A stretch of 55,163 bases of DNA from Perkinsus olseni (Eukaryota > Perkinsozoa > Perkinsida > Perkinsidae): positions 1 through 55,163 of the forward strand of contig JABANP010000351.1 in NCBI GenBank assembly GCA_013115135.1. The letters are read 5' to 3'. Both the position numbers and the translations under genes were made by a program. The notes beneath the pieces were generated by a model that searched no databases, was not told the origin of the DNA, and saw only the letters and a list, made by a program, of their open reading frames with translations. Shown one piece after another: positions 31,988-41,306 of this stretch. Positions within the stretch are counted from its first letter, which is position 1; each line of letters opens with the position of its first letter.

Positions 31988-32507
31988 ATGAGAAACCGCG
32001 TCATCATGCTCACCATTATCAATATTCTGTGCTTCGTGCTCCACGCATGCTTTGTGGACTTACCAAGGAATATCTACGAAAAGCCGGCAGGGATATGCTA
32101 CGTCTATAATGGTGCCGCAGCAGGATGTGATTGCGGCTCTGATGTTGTTTTCAGCATCCACGTGAGTATACCATCATCGACCGCTGAAACGTTCCCGATA
32201 CATTTCGAAATTTTCGGTGATGATTCTCAGAATAAACAAGAAGTCATCTCCTCAGCCGTCTGCTCGGAGAAGTGCACCACCGCGGAGCAGTGTCCCTTGC
32301 CTCCCTTTTGGTCTCCGGCAATCAAATGTGTTGACGGATCGTGTGCTATAGGCTGTGTTGATGACCAAGTGAACCAGCCGAGGACTCTCAACGAAGAAAT
32401 TCGCTTCTTGTTCTCAGGACTGTCGAGGTTTCCTGACCCAGCCGGGGTACTGCCAAGATTTGCTACAATATGGAGTTATAGGGCATGCCTGTATGTACAA
32501 GCAGTAG
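31988..32507 (+). CDS. YEKP-family 12-Cys secreted protein, copy A1 (about 133 aa)
   Basis: Three exons: 31988-32161, 32231-32368, 32418-32507, all phase 0. Here leader and first domain are one exon: MLTIINILCFVLHACFVD (clear signal peptide) followed by NIYEKPAGICYVYNG and GCDCG. Exon 2: VISSAVCSEKCTTAEQC, KCVDGSCAIGC. Exon 3: DCRGFLTQPGYC, GHACMYKQ-stop. The start could be 31988 or the in-frame ATG at 32006, which gives the better signal peptide. The 12 cysteines match the other copies although most other residues differ from C1 and C2. Confidence 0.7.
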
Positions 32508-32936
32508 CACGGTCGCTGCTAGAGAATGGCGAGGAGGTCAATTGACCTTCGAATTTATCTATCGGATATTTGTGCGCAGAGAAAAGGAGCAGTGGACCGG
32601 TTCTCACCGATGTCCCTTCTCCACACCTAGCTTCGGTTTCTAGTCATTCCACTCAGTGACGAGAGGTATAGAACATCGAGGAGAGCTGCAACTTCATGTT
32701 GACTGTTGGAACTTATTCACTTCGTGGGGATATTTGATCGAGTCTATTCCAACTCTTCCTCGGCTTCCTACAAGTGACGTGCGCTGTGCCACAGCGGCTG
32801 TGCTGTGGTGGTTTCGCTTTCGTTGGCGTGGTATCTCAGCTTTGAGTGATTTACAGCATAGCGCCGTATAGCTATGTCTCTATAGGTTGCCGATTCGTCT
32901 AGTTCCCTGCTGCGGTGAACCCAAGTACGATTCTGC

Positions 32937-32958
32937 CTCTCGGACCGAGAGTCTCGGT
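32937..32958. repeat. 22-base palindromic footprint, word ctctcggt, unit A only
   Basis: Perfect. Unit B has a single tctcgg (39059-39064); the difference is exactly 14 bases. Confidence 0.9.
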
Positions 32959-33123
32959 TTTCGCTGCTGTTGTGTTGAACACGCAAAATTGAGAGAGAAT
33001 CATTCTGCCCTCCTTCAATCCGCTGGAGATGATTGATGGCGCGTACGGGAAAGAAGAGACGCCATTGGGGATTCAGTCATTGCACGATGGCAAGATTATG
33101 ATGGTCAGCTATCTGCTTACGAA

Positions 33124-33145
33124 GCACACGGCGTGTGCCACACGC
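33124..33145. repeat. 22-base palindromic footprint, word gcacacgc, unit A only
   Basis: Perfect. Unit B reads cacacg once (39232-39237); difference 14 bases. Confidence 0.9.
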
Positions 33146-33167
33146 TCTACCAGTGGTTGACTACCAC
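33146..33167. repeat. 22-base palindromic footprint, word tctaccac
   Basis: One mismatch; perfect in unit B (39239-39260). Intact tRNA genes nearby have the undisturbed ctctaccactaa. It abuts the preceding footprint without a gap. Confidence 0.85.
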
Positions 33168-33265
33168 TAAACTGATGTGGCCTAGGAGACATGTTACCCA
33201 GCAACTGAGAGGCCGACTAGCAGTGACTCAGAGTCAGAGATCAATGCTGAATTGCCAAGCACTAT

Positions 33266-33336
33266 AGCCACTTGCCATAATTGAGCTGACGATCTTCTGC
33301 TCACGAAGCAGACGCTCTACCGCTAAGCAAAAGGGC
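33266..33336 (-). pseudogene. tRNA-Thr-like, degenerate (array A unit 1)
   Basis: 71 bases; one base lost from the acceptor stem and an altered T-loop. Anticodon loop still shows CGT. Confidence 0.6.
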
Positions 33337-33395
33337 TTACACGATAACACGTCCGGAAGCTGCAGGGCCAAATAGCCGTGGCGCAAGATCTTCCT

Positions 33396-33417
33396 CTTAC
33401 AGGCTGTAGGCTACAGC
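33396..33417. repeat. 22-base palindromic footprint in tRNA spacer, word cctacagc
   Basis: Also at 33930-33951 and 34287-34308 (one mismatch) and at 39503-39524 and 40383-40404 (perfect). Spacers without it are exactly 14 bases shorter. Confidence 0.9.
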
Positions 33418-33451
33418 CATAAGAGGATAAAGCGATCTAACGAAATACTTA

Positions 33452-33523
33452 AGCCACTTGCCAGGATTGAACTGACGACCTTCTGCTTACGAAGCAGACG
33501 CTCTACCACTAAGCTAAAGTGGC
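33452..33523 (-). tRNA. tRNA-Thr (CGT), array A unit 2
   Basis: 72 bases. Acceptor GCCACTT/AAGTGGC fully paired, D-arm GCTTAGTGGTAGAGC (A box), anticodon stem TCTGC/GCAGA with loop TTCGTAA giving CGT, T-arm GTCAG-TTCAATC-CTGGC (B box), discriminator T. No intron, no encoded CCA. No run of four T within about 60 bases downstream. Confidence 0.85.
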
Positions 33524-33625
33524 TTGCACGATAGGATGTCCAGAAGCTGCACGGCCGAATAGCCGTAGAGGAAGGTCTTCCACCTAGGATCATCAAAGGA
33601 TAAACTTGATGTCACCAAACACTTC

Positions 33626-33697
33626 AGTCAATTGCTAGGATTGAATTAACGACCTTCTGCTTACAGAGCAGACGCTCTACCACTAAGCTAAAGTGGC
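33626..33697 (-). pseudogene. tRNA-Thr-like with TGT anticodon (array A unit 3)
   Basis: Anticodon loop TCTGTAA gives TGT but has C33 instead of the near-universal U33, two acceptor mismatches and one T-stem mismatch. Probably inactive. Confidence 0.55.
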
Positions 33698-33798
33698 TTA
33701 CACGATAGTATGTCCGGAAGCTGCACGGCCGAATAGCCGTGGCGCAAAATCTTCCTCCTACAGCCGTAAGAGGATAAAGCGATCTCACGAAATACTTC

Positions 33799-33870
33799 AG
33801 CCGCTTGCCATAATTGATCTGACGATCTTCTGCTCACGAAGCAGACGCTCTACCACTAAGCAAAAGTGGC
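33799..33870 (-). pseudogene. tRNA-Thr-like variant (array A unit 4)
   Basis: CGT loop (TTCGTGA), but the T-loop is ATCAATT and the acceptor stem has one mismatch. Confidence 0.5.
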
Positions 33871-33985
33871 TTACACGATAACACGTCCGGAAGCTGCAGG
33901 GCCAAATAGCCGTGGCGCAAGATCTTCCTCTTACAGGCTGTAGGCTACAGCCATAAGAGGATAAAGCGATCTCAGGAAATACTTC

Positions 33986-34054
33986 AGCCACTTGCCAGGA
34001 TTGAACTGACGATCTCCTGCTTACGAAGCAGACGCTCTACCACTTAACTGTGGC
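33986..34054 (-). pseudogene. tRNA-Thr-like, D-arm deletion (array A unit 5)
   Basis: Three bases lost near the D-arm/acceptor junction; the rest matches the intact units. Confidence 0.6.
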
Positions 34055-34155
34055 TTATAGAATAACATGTCCGGAAGCTGCAGGGCCGAATAGCCGAGGC
34101 GCAACATCTTCCTCCTACAGCCATAAGAGGATAAAGCGATTTAACGAAATATTTA

Positions 34156-34227
34156 AGCCACTTGCCAGGATTGAACTGACGACCTTCTGCTTACGAAGCA
34201 GACGCTCTACCACTAAGCTAAAGTGGC
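34156..34227 (-). tRNA. tRNA-Thr (CGT), array A unit 6
   Basis: Identical in all stems and loops to the unit at 33452-33523. Confidence 0.85.
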
Positions 34228-34342
34228 TTACACGATAACACGTCCGGAAGCTGCAGGGCCAAATAGCCGTGGCGCAAGATCTTCCTCTTACAGGCTGTAG
34301 GCTACAGCCAAAAGAGGATAAAGCGATCTAACGAAATACTTA

Positions 34343-34414
34343 AGCCACTTGCCAGGATTGAACTGACGACCTTCTGCTTACGAAGTAGACGCTCTACCAC
34401 TAAGCTAAAGTGGC
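34343..34414 (-). tRNA. tRNA-Thr (CGT), array A unit 7, one stem mismatch
   Basis: As the intact units except an A-C mismatch in the anticodon stem (gtagac on the plus strand at about 34384-34389). Confidence 0.65.
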
Positions 34415-34516
34415 TTGCACGATAGGATGTCCAGAAGCTGCACGGCCGAATAGCCGTAGAGGAAGATCTTCCACCTAGGATCATCAAAGGATAAACTTGA
34501 TGTCACCAAACACTTC

Positions 34517-34588
34517 AGTCAATTGCTAGGATTGAATTAACGACCTTCTGCTTACAGAGCAGACGCTCTACCACTAAGCTAAAGTGGC
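34517..34588 (-). pseudogene. tRNA-Thr-like with TGT anticodon (array A unit 8)
   Basis: Same sequence type as unit 3, TGT with C33; the larger unit 2-4 has been copied to units 7-9. Confidence 0.55.
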
Positions 34589-34690
34589 TTACACGATAGT
34601 ATGTCCGGAAGCTGCACGGGCCGAATAGCCGTGGCGCAAAATCTTCCTCCTACAGCCGTAAGAGGATAAAGCGATCTCACGAAATACTTC

Positions 34691-34762
34691 AGCCGCTTGC
34701 CAGGATTGATCTGACGATCTTCTGCTCACGAAGCAGACGCTCTACCACTAAGCAAAAGTGGC
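34691..34762 (-). pseudogene. tRNA-Thr-like variant (array A unit 9)
   Basis: CGT loop; T-loop ATCAATC and one acceptor mismatch. Confidence 0.5.
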
Positions 34763-34864
34763 TTACACGATAACACGTCCGGAAGCTGCAGGGCCAAATA
34801 GCCGTGGCGCAAGATCTTCCTCCTAGAATCGTCAAAGGATAAATTTGATGTCACCAAATTCTTT

Positions 34865-34936
34865 AGCCACTGGCCAGGATTAAACTGACGACCTTCTGCC
34901 TACGAAGCAGACGCTCTACCACTAAGCTAAAGTAGC
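34865..34936 (-). pseudogene. tRNA-Thr-like, terminal unit of array A (unit 10)
   Basis: CGT anticodon, loop TTCGTAG, T-loop TTTAATC and an acceptor mismatch next to the D-arm. Confidence 0.5.
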
Positions 34937-35158
34937 TTACACTGTAACATGTCCGGAAATTCCGGACCGGAAGCTGCAGGGCCAAATAGCCGTGGAAGCA
35001 AGATCTTGGCAGTGATCGACAACGGCTGATCGGCGAGAATGAAATTCTGGGAGTAGAGGAATTTTTCGCTCCCGCACAACGAAGAAGGCGTGTTTTGTGT
35101 GATAAGCCACTGGAGCATCTTCCGCACAAACGAAGCTAGTGCAGGTATTCAAGCGATA

Positions 35159-35697
35159 CTACACCATTTCCAGACCTACCTAGGTAAAACCTTAGACCAA
35201 ATTAGTAAAACCCCAGAGCAATTTAGTTTCATGAAAGACCAATTTAGTAGAGCTCAACAAAGTCACCAACAAGTATGGGGAAACTCACAATTTACATGAA
35301 GTAAACCCTCGATATCCTACTGATCACAGGTTGAAGTTTAACCGTTGAACATTTGGATTGAGCCTCGGACTGGCATGCCTTCCATAGCTGAGCAACGAGG
35401 GTGTAATGTTTCGGCGTGATTGAAACACCCTATACAAAGTCGCATAGTCTCACGATATCCCACATCTCACGATACGGCAGGTGGTACCCTGGCCTCGTTC
35501 TACCACCGCTACCGCCACTCATGGCCGGAGTCCCCAGACCGGAGAGCAGGCCGGTCAGAATGCGTCTCGCCACGAGACTCGCGTGCTGACTAAATTGCTT
35601 TGGGGTGTTACTAATTTGGTCTGGGCTTAATTATATTGCTCTGGAGTTCTACTAATTTGGGCTGGGGTTTTACTGAGTAGGTCTAGAAATGGTGTAG
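35159..35697. mobile_element. Inverted-repeat element, 539 bp, unit A copy
   Basis: Ends ctacaccatttc...gaaatggtgtag are inverted. The inner parts are short tandem repeats of a word like 'accaaattagtaaaacccc' in opposite orientations. No target duplication or coding capacity found. An identical-length copy occurs in unit B, so it predates the tandem duplication. The small ORF at 35090-35299 is a shadow of its left arm. Confidence 0.65.
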
Positions 35698-35809
35698 ACC
35701 AGGTCATGGAGCTATGATCTAGCGTCCGGCGAGCTTCGCCGCACTCTGCTCGTCCCCAATCCGTTCCTCGCCGGACTGAAGGCGGAGTTAAGCCACCTTA
35801 GGTTCCTGA

Positions 35810-36151
35810 ACGAATACTGAAGTAAATGCATTAGGTGTTTTACAAGTCGACTATCCAAGGAACATAGTTCCTGGAGTAACTGAGTGGCAAGGGCAGGGAC
35901 AGTTACTAGCTTCCGCAGCTGTAACAGCACAGTTCGACGAATTAGCTGAGCTAGTAGTTATCAGGGCCCGAGAGTCTTGCCACAGGTACGACATTGAGGA
36001 TGCTATCCACAACCCTCAGCGTCTCTATGAGGCAAACATGGCGGAGGCTGCAGTCGGTTGTTCGCTCGAAGGAAGTTCACTCCCGAGTGAGACTACTCGT
36101 TTGCATGGCAAGTACGCATGCACTGCATGTCCTCATTTTGTCGCCACCTAG
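35810..36151 (+). pseudogene. Unrecognised ORF, truncated by frameshift (unit A copy)
   Basis: Open for 114 codons without an early ATG, with VDYPRNIVPGVTEWQGQG, AAVTAQFDELAELVVIRARE and SCHRYDIEDAIHNPQ. One base is missing in a run of T near 36136 relative to unit B, giving an early stop. It looks like an exon or a fragment of an element-encoded protein. Confidence 0.45.
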
Positions 36152-36417
36152 CTCTACTAACCTGCCGGAGAGAACGCAGTCATCCCCATATGAGTCAAGA
36201 GTCAGGAGAGGGTCGTGGGGCTTAATAGTGTTATTCCATTTTGATCACACACTAGCGGTACTGTGGCAGGAACACTCTACCTGTCTCAGCATGATACGTT
36301 GCTCAAGAGGGACGGCCAAAACGGGACATCTCGGCGTGCAGACTGAGAGCTAAGCTAACAACAGCATTCAGAAAGTTGATTCAAGCAGCCCCGACGCTAT
36401 CACGAAGCATCCCGTCC

Positions 36418-37069
36418 ATGTACATCATCGCCCAGATTATGAGCCTTATTTGCCTTTGTGGCGCAATCCTCGACAACAAGATCGAGTCTCCCGACGGATA
36501 TTCGTAAGCGAAACTTGTCGCTCTATTAAGAACATCCATTGCGTCTGCTGTCCAGGAGAAGCAAAGCTCAGCTAAGTATGGTGTCCGTGAATGCAAGTTC
36601 AGCGGAGCTCACTAAGGGTAGGCAGATGCTCGAAGACGATTCATCCAGCATTTCTGTGACTCAGGAGGGAATACCTACGAGAAGCCGACGGGAGGAAAAT
36701 GTTACGTGAAAGGTTCTGACATACTGGGATGTTCTTGCAGCACTGACCAAGCTGTCGCTATCACAGTGAGTGCAGCAACATGCTCGATCTTCTCAAACCA
36801 TTGGTCCGTCCAACTCAGAGCGGTGGCACGGTTGTGGCCGTCGTGTGCACACAGTCGTGCGGAAGCGGGTGTCCTAAGCCACCCCGCGGGGCGGCAGAGT
36901 GTCTCTTCGGGGTCTGCTTTATTAGATGCAAGTATGACGAGGTGAGCCAGCCGTAGCTCTCCAACCACTGCCTAGTGCCACGTATTCTTAGGACTGCCCT
37001 GGCTCTGGTTTTTGCGAAGATTTCCGCTTAGCTGGGTTCAGCGGGTTCGGCTGCATGTTCGCGCAGTAG
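36418..37069 (+). CDS. YEKP-family 12-Cys secreted protein, copy A2 (about 138 aa)
   Basis: Exons 36418-36503, about 36636-36765, 36819-36941, 36992-37069. Leader MYIIAQIMSLICLCGAILD. Exon 2: GGNTYEKPTGGKCYVKGSD and GCSCSTDQ. Exon 3: VVAVVCTQSCGSGCPKPP, AECLFGVCFIRC. Exon 4: DCPGSGFC, GFGCMFAQ-stop. Exon 1 has exactly the length (86 bases) and donor position of C1 and C2. The exon 2 acceptor is placed for phase and could be elsewhere between 36636 and 36666. Confidence 0.7.
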
Positions 37070-38142
37070 CACGGTTGCTTTTACGGCAACTCTGTCGAGA
37101 AGAGGTCGTCACGCACCAGGCCGCGCTCAGTTTCGCATTTCTCCGTATCCAAGCGGCTCGGGCCAAGCCCTTGGCATCTCCTCGTAGAGGGGCAAGTATT
37201 CGAGTAGAGTAACAATTCTTTAGTCCATTTCATTACTACCTGTTGCATACCATTCATGACGATATTATCAATCTCATCATAGCTGAGTCTTTTTTTACAC
37301 CTGATTACTCCCCCTCCCCTAGGAGCGTATTCTGCTCAGCAGAATCTCGTGTAGGGCCCTTTTCTCTGTTCCCAAGCAGAAATGGAGGATGCAGTCAAGT
37401 TTCACATCAGAGCTTTGCCATTCAGTTCAACTTTTCTGTGTTAGCGATGTTAAACCATCACACTCACCGCTAGAAGAAAGTTCTTTCAGAGGATAGTCGC
37501 ATTGAATCGTGAATGTGTCGACCAGTTTCTGACTTCACTCTCAATTCGCCAGATGGAGTGTGCATCAAGTTGGTCGATATCATATCGCGCTTGAGGTATC
37601 ACGAGATAGAAGTTCACAGGCGTTCACGATATTGGCCTGTTGCGTTCTGTCCAGTGACAGTAGAATGTGACATTCCTGTCCCATTCATTGACTTCCGGAT
37701 TCAGTTCATCGAACTGAAGTCGGATGTCATCTGACAAATGAATCAGTTGCGCGAGACGCGATCTAAACCCCAGGCATGAAGCAGGTGTGCTGAGCAGAAC
37801 GAACAAGTTGGCTAACGCGGAGAGACGGACCATCTCAGACGGTTTATTGGTGCCTTATTGAACGCGCGTGATAGCAGTGCACGTGGCAAGTACCACGCCG
37901 GCACTTGGCATCTGGACTTTTGTCCAGATCCTGATGAGCTGACAGCTCGACTTACTCGCAAATTTTCGCTACCCCTGGAATAAGTACTTCAATACGGAGC
38001 AAATACAACGGGCCCGGATAGATCTCTCAAACTTTGGGAGCTTGGAGAGTTCATGCCCGTCCTGATAGCAGAATGACGCTGGTCTCCACTCATATAGAGC
38101 CGGGCCGTAGTATGTACATGAGTGACATTGTCACACCTACCC
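37070..38142. other. Tail of unit A without recognised gene
   Basis: Aligns with 43501-44530 but with more indels than elsewhere. Small frames (37513-37734 plus, 37624-37833 minus) overlap and show no domain. Confidence 0.4.
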
Positions 38143-38210
38143 AAGCTGCGAACTGAGCTTAGAGAGCGGCAAACGGTTCTGACAATCCCTGTATCAGAAA
38201 CCAACTCATC

Positions 38211-38629
38211 ATGCTCACCATCATCAACATTCTGTGCTTCGTGCTCCACGCATGCTCCGTGGACTCAACAGGGAATATCTACGGAAAGCCGGCACTGCCG
38301 GTTTTCCGGCCCGTCAGGGACATGCTACGTCTACAAGGAGTCATATAAGGATGACAAGGAGTCATCTCCTCAGCCGTCTGCTCGGAGAGGTGCACCACCG
38401 CGGAGCAGTGCCCCTTGCCTCCATTTCGGTCACCAGCAATGAAATGTGTTGACGGATCGTGTGTTATAGGCTGTGATGATGACCAAGTGAGCCAGGACTC
38501 CGAGGACTCTATACGAAGGAATTCGCTTCTTGTTCTCAGGACTGTCGAGGTTTCCTGACCCATCCGGGGTACTGCCAAGATTTACTACAATATGGAGTTA
38601 TAGGGCATGCCTGTATGTACAAGCAGTAG
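38211..38629 (+). pseudogene. YEKP-family copy B1, inactivated
   Basis: Starts with the same leader as A1 (MLTIINILCFVLHACSVD) but contains a 22-base insertion after 'aaagccggca' (about 38301-38322). The insertion is a near-inverted copy of the adjacent bases and shifts the frame. The stretch holding GCDCG and the first intron is deleted. The last exon (38540-38629) is intact in sequence (DCRGFLTHPGYC ... ACMYKQ-stop). Confidence 0.75.
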
Positions 38630-39210
38630 CACGGTCGCTGCTAGAAAATGGCGAGAGGTCAATTGACCTTCGAATCTGTCTATCGGATATTTGTACGCAG
38701 AGAAAAGGAGCAGTGGACCGGTTCTCACCGATGTCCCTTCTCCACACCTAGCTTCGGCTTCTAGTCATTCCGCTCAGTGACGAGAGGTATAGAATATCGA
38801 GGAGAGCTGCAACTTCATATTGGCTGTTGGAACTTATCCACTTCGTGGAGGTATTTGATCGAGTCTATTCCAACTTTGCCTCGGTTTCCTACAAGTGACG
38901 TGCGCTGTGCCACAGCGGCTGTGCTGTGGTGGTCTCGCTTTCGTTGCCGTGGTATCTCAGCTTTGAGTGATTTACAGCTTAGCGCCGTATAGCTATGTCT
39001 CTATAGGTTGCCGATTCGTATAGTTCCCTGCTGCGGTGAACCCAAGTACGATTCTGCCTCTCGGTTTTCGCTGCTGTTGTGTTGAACACGCAAAATTGAG
39101 AGAGAATCATTCTGCCCTCCTTCAATCCGCTGGAGATGATTGATGGCGCGTACGGGAAAGAAGAGACGCCATTGGGGATTCAGTCATTGCACGATGGCAA
39201 GATTATGATG

Positions 39211-39275
39211 GTCAGTTATCTGCTTACGAAGCACACGCTCTACCAGTGGTAGACTACCACTAAACTGATGTGGCC
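39211..39275 (-). pseudogene. tRNA-Thr relic with one footprint
   Basis: Unit B counterpart of 33101-33182; lacks the gcacacgc footprint but keeps the tctaccac one. Confidence 0.6.
39239..39260. repeat. 22-base palindromic footprint, word tctaccac
   Basis: Perfect; inserted into the D-arm of a former tRNA-Thr gene whose intact relatives read ctaccacta. Confidence 0.9.
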
Positions 39276-39336
39276 TAGGAGACATATTACCCAGCAACTG
39301 AGAGGCCGACTAGCAGTGACTCAGAGTCAGAGATCA

Positions 39337-39358
39337 ATGCTGCTGCAGCATTGCTGCA
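39337..39358. repeat. 22-base palindromic footprint, word atgctgca, unit B only
   Basis: Perfect. Unit A reads tcaatgctgaattgcc (33241-33256) and is 14 bases shorter. Confidence 0.88.
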
Positions 39359-39372
39359 TTGCCAAGCACTAT

Positions 39373-39443
39373 AGCCACTTGCCATAATTGAGCTGACGAT
39401 CTTCTGCTCACGAAGCAGACGCTCTACCACTAAGCAAAAGGGC
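39373..39443 (-). pseudogene. tRNA-Thr-like, degenerate (array B unit 1)
   Basis: Same defects as array A unit 1. Confidence 0.6.
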
Positions 39444-39558
39444 TTACACGATAACACGTCCGGAAGCTGCAGGGCCAAATAGCCGTGGCGCAAGATCTTC
39501 CTCCTACAGGCTGTAGGCTACAGCCATAAGAGGATAAAGCGATCTCACGAAATACTTC

Positions 39559-39630
39559 AGCCACTTGCCATAATTGATCTGACGATCTTCTGCTCACGAA
39601 GCAGACGCTCTACCACTAAGCAAAAGTGGC
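39559..39630 (-). pseudogene. tRNA-Thr-like variant (array B unit 2)
   Basis: CGT loop TTCGTGA; altered T-loop ATCAATT. Confidence 0.5.
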
Positions 39631-39731
39631 TTACACGATAACACGTCCGGAAGCTGCCGGGCCAAATAGCCGTGGCGCAACATCTTCCTCCTACAGCCAT
39701 AAGAGGATAAAGCGATCTCACGAAATACTTA

Positions 39732-39803
39732 AGCCACTTGCCAGGATTGAACTGACGACCTTCTGCTTACGAAGCAGACGCTCTACCACTAAGCTAAAGT
39801 GGC
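39732..39803 (-). tRNA. tRNA-Thr (CGT), array B unit 3
   Basis: All stems paired; identical to 33452-33523. Confidence 0.85.
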
Positions 39804-39905
39804 TTACACGATAGCATGTCCAGAAGCTGCGTGGCCAAATAGCCGTAGAGGAAGATCTTCCTCCTAGAATCATCAAAGGATAAACTTGATATCACCAAAC
39901 ACTTC

Positions 39906-39977
39906 AGCCACTTGGCAGGATTGAACTGACGACCTTCTGCTTACGAAGCAGACGCTCTACCACTAAGCTAAAGTGGC
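39906..39977 (-). tRNA. tRNA-Thr (CGT), array B unit 4, one T-stem mismatch
   Basis: As the intact units except CTGCC in place of CTGGC in the T-stem. Confidence 0.65.
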
Positions 39978-40078
39978 TTACACAATAACATGTCCGGAAG
40001 TTGCAGGGCCGAATAGCCGAGGCGCAACATCTTCCTCCTACAGCCATAAGAGGATAAAGCGATCTCACGAAATACTTC

Positions 40079-40150
40079 AGCCACTTGCCAGGATTGAACT
40101 GACGACCTTCTGCTTACGAAGCAGACGCTCTACCACTAAGCTAAAATGGC
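40079..40150 (-). tRNA. tRNA-Thr (CGT), array B unit 5
   Basis: Intact; acceptor GCCATTT pairs with AAGTGGC through one wobble pair. Confidence 0.8.
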
Positions 40151-40251
40151 TTACACAATAACATGTCCGGAAGCTGCAGGGCCGAATAGCCGAGGCGCAT
40201 CATCTTCCTCCTACAGCCATAAGAGGATAAAGCGATCTCACGAAATACTCA

Positions 40252-40323
40252 AGCCACTTGCCAGGATTGAACTGACGACCTTCTGCTTACGAAGCAGACG
40301 CTCTACCACTAAGCTAAAGTGGC
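40252..40323 (-). tRNA. tRNA-Thr (CGT), array B unit 6
   Basis: Intact, all stems paired. Confidence 0.85.
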
Positions 40324-40438
40324 TTACACGATAACACGTCCGGAAGCTGCAGGGCCAAATAGCCGTGGCGCAAGATCTTCCTCCTACAGGCTGTAGGCTA
40401 CAGCCATAAGAGGATAAAGCGATCTCACGAAATACTTA

Positions 40439-40511
40439 AGCCACTTGCCAAGGATTGAACTGACGACCTTCTGCTTACGAAGCAGACGCTCTACCACTAA
40501 GCTAAAGTGGC
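40439..40511 (-). tRNA. tRNA-Thr (CGT), array B unit 7, one-base insertion
   Basis: An extra base next to the T-stem gives an 8-base T-loop or a bulge; otherwise intact. Confidence 0.55.
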
Positions 40512-40612
40512 TTACACGAAAGCATGTCCAGAAGCTGCAAGGCCAAATAGCCGTAGAGGAAGATCTTCCTCCTACAGCCGTAAGAGGATAAAGCGATCTC
40601 ACGAAATACTTC

Positions 40613-40684
40613 AGCCACTTGCCATAATTGATCTGACGATCTTCTGCTCACGAAGCAGACGCTCTACCACTAAGCAAAAGTGGC
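40613..40684 (-). pseudogene. tRNA-Thr-like variant (array B unit 8)
   Basis: Same variant type as unit 2. Confidence 0.5.
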
Positions 40685-40785
40685 TTACACGATAACACGT
40701 CCGGAAGCTGCAGGGCCAAATAGCCGTGGCGCAACATCTTCCTCCTACAGCCATAAGAGGATAAAGCGATCTCACAAAATACTTA

Positions 40786-40857
40786 AGCCACTTGCCAGGA
40801 TTGAACTGACGACCTTCTGCTTACGAAGCAGACGCTCTACCACTAAGCTAAAGTGGC
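40786..40857 (-). tRNA. tRNA-Thr (CGT), array B unit 9
   Basis: Intact, all stems paired. Confidence 0.85.
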
Positions 40858-40959
40858 TTACACGATAGCGTGTCCAGAAGCTGCGAGGCCAAATAGCCGT
40901 AGAGGAAGATCTTCCTCCTAGGATCATCAAAGGATAAACTTGATATCACCAAACACTTC

Positions 40960-41031
40960 AGCCACTTGCCAGGGTTGAACTGACGACCTTCTGCTTACGA
41001 AACAGACGCTCTACCACTAAGCTAAAGTGGC
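40960..41031 (-). tRNA. tRNA-Thr (CGT), array B unit 10
   Basis: Intact; one wobble in the anticodon stem (TCTGT/GCAGA) and T-loop TTCAACC. Confidence 0.75.
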
Positions 41032-41132
41032 TTACACAACAACATGTCCGGAAGCTGCAGGGCCGAATAGCCGAGGCGCAACATCTTCCTCCTACAGCCA
41101 TAAGAGGATAAAGCGATCTCACGAAATACTTA

Positions 41133-41204
41133 AGCCACTTGCCAGGATTGAACTGACGACCTTCTGCTTACGAAGCAGACGCTCTACCACAAAGCTAAAG
41201 TGGC
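41133..41204 (-). tRNA. tRNA-Thr (CGT), array B unit 11, A14 changed
   Basis: Intact stems, but the D-loop position normally A14 is T, which should weaken the core fold and the A box. Confidence 0.6.
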
Positions 41205-41306
41205 TTACACGATAGCGAGTCCAGAAGCTGCGAGGCCAAATAGCCGTAGAGGAAGATCTTCCTCCTAGAATCATCAAAGGATAAACTTGATGTCACCAAA
41301 TTCTTT

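Larger units (their letters stand above)
33101..33182 (-). pseudogene. tRNA-Thr relic broken by two adjacent footprints
   Basis: Remnant of the array unit (TGCTTACGAAGCA anticodon arm and CTCTACCACTAA D-arm words) interrupted at 33124-33145 and 33146-33167. Confidence 0.6.
31921..38110 (+). repeat. Tandem duplication unit A (6.2 kb)
   Basis: Direct repeat of 38143-44530. Order in both: YEKP gene, about 700 bases of flank, tRNA-Thr array, inverted-repeat element, ORF, second YEKP gene, tail ending in 'gcccgtcctgatagcagaatgac'. The offset between copies is about 6,120 bases before the tRNA array and about 6,431 after it, because unit B has two more tRNA units. Confidence 0.93.

Noticed and set aside
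35090..35299. 69-codon ORF with a Gln-rich repeat (and its copy at 41524)
   Set aside because: It lies within the tandem-repeat left arm of the inverted-repeat element; the matching right arm is the same sequence inverted.
33411..41215. Many ~62-codon ORFs of nearly identical sequence on both strands
   Set aside because: They are translations of the tRNA-Thr repeat units and their spacers, periodic at 173-187 bases, so they are shadows of the array and not a protein family.
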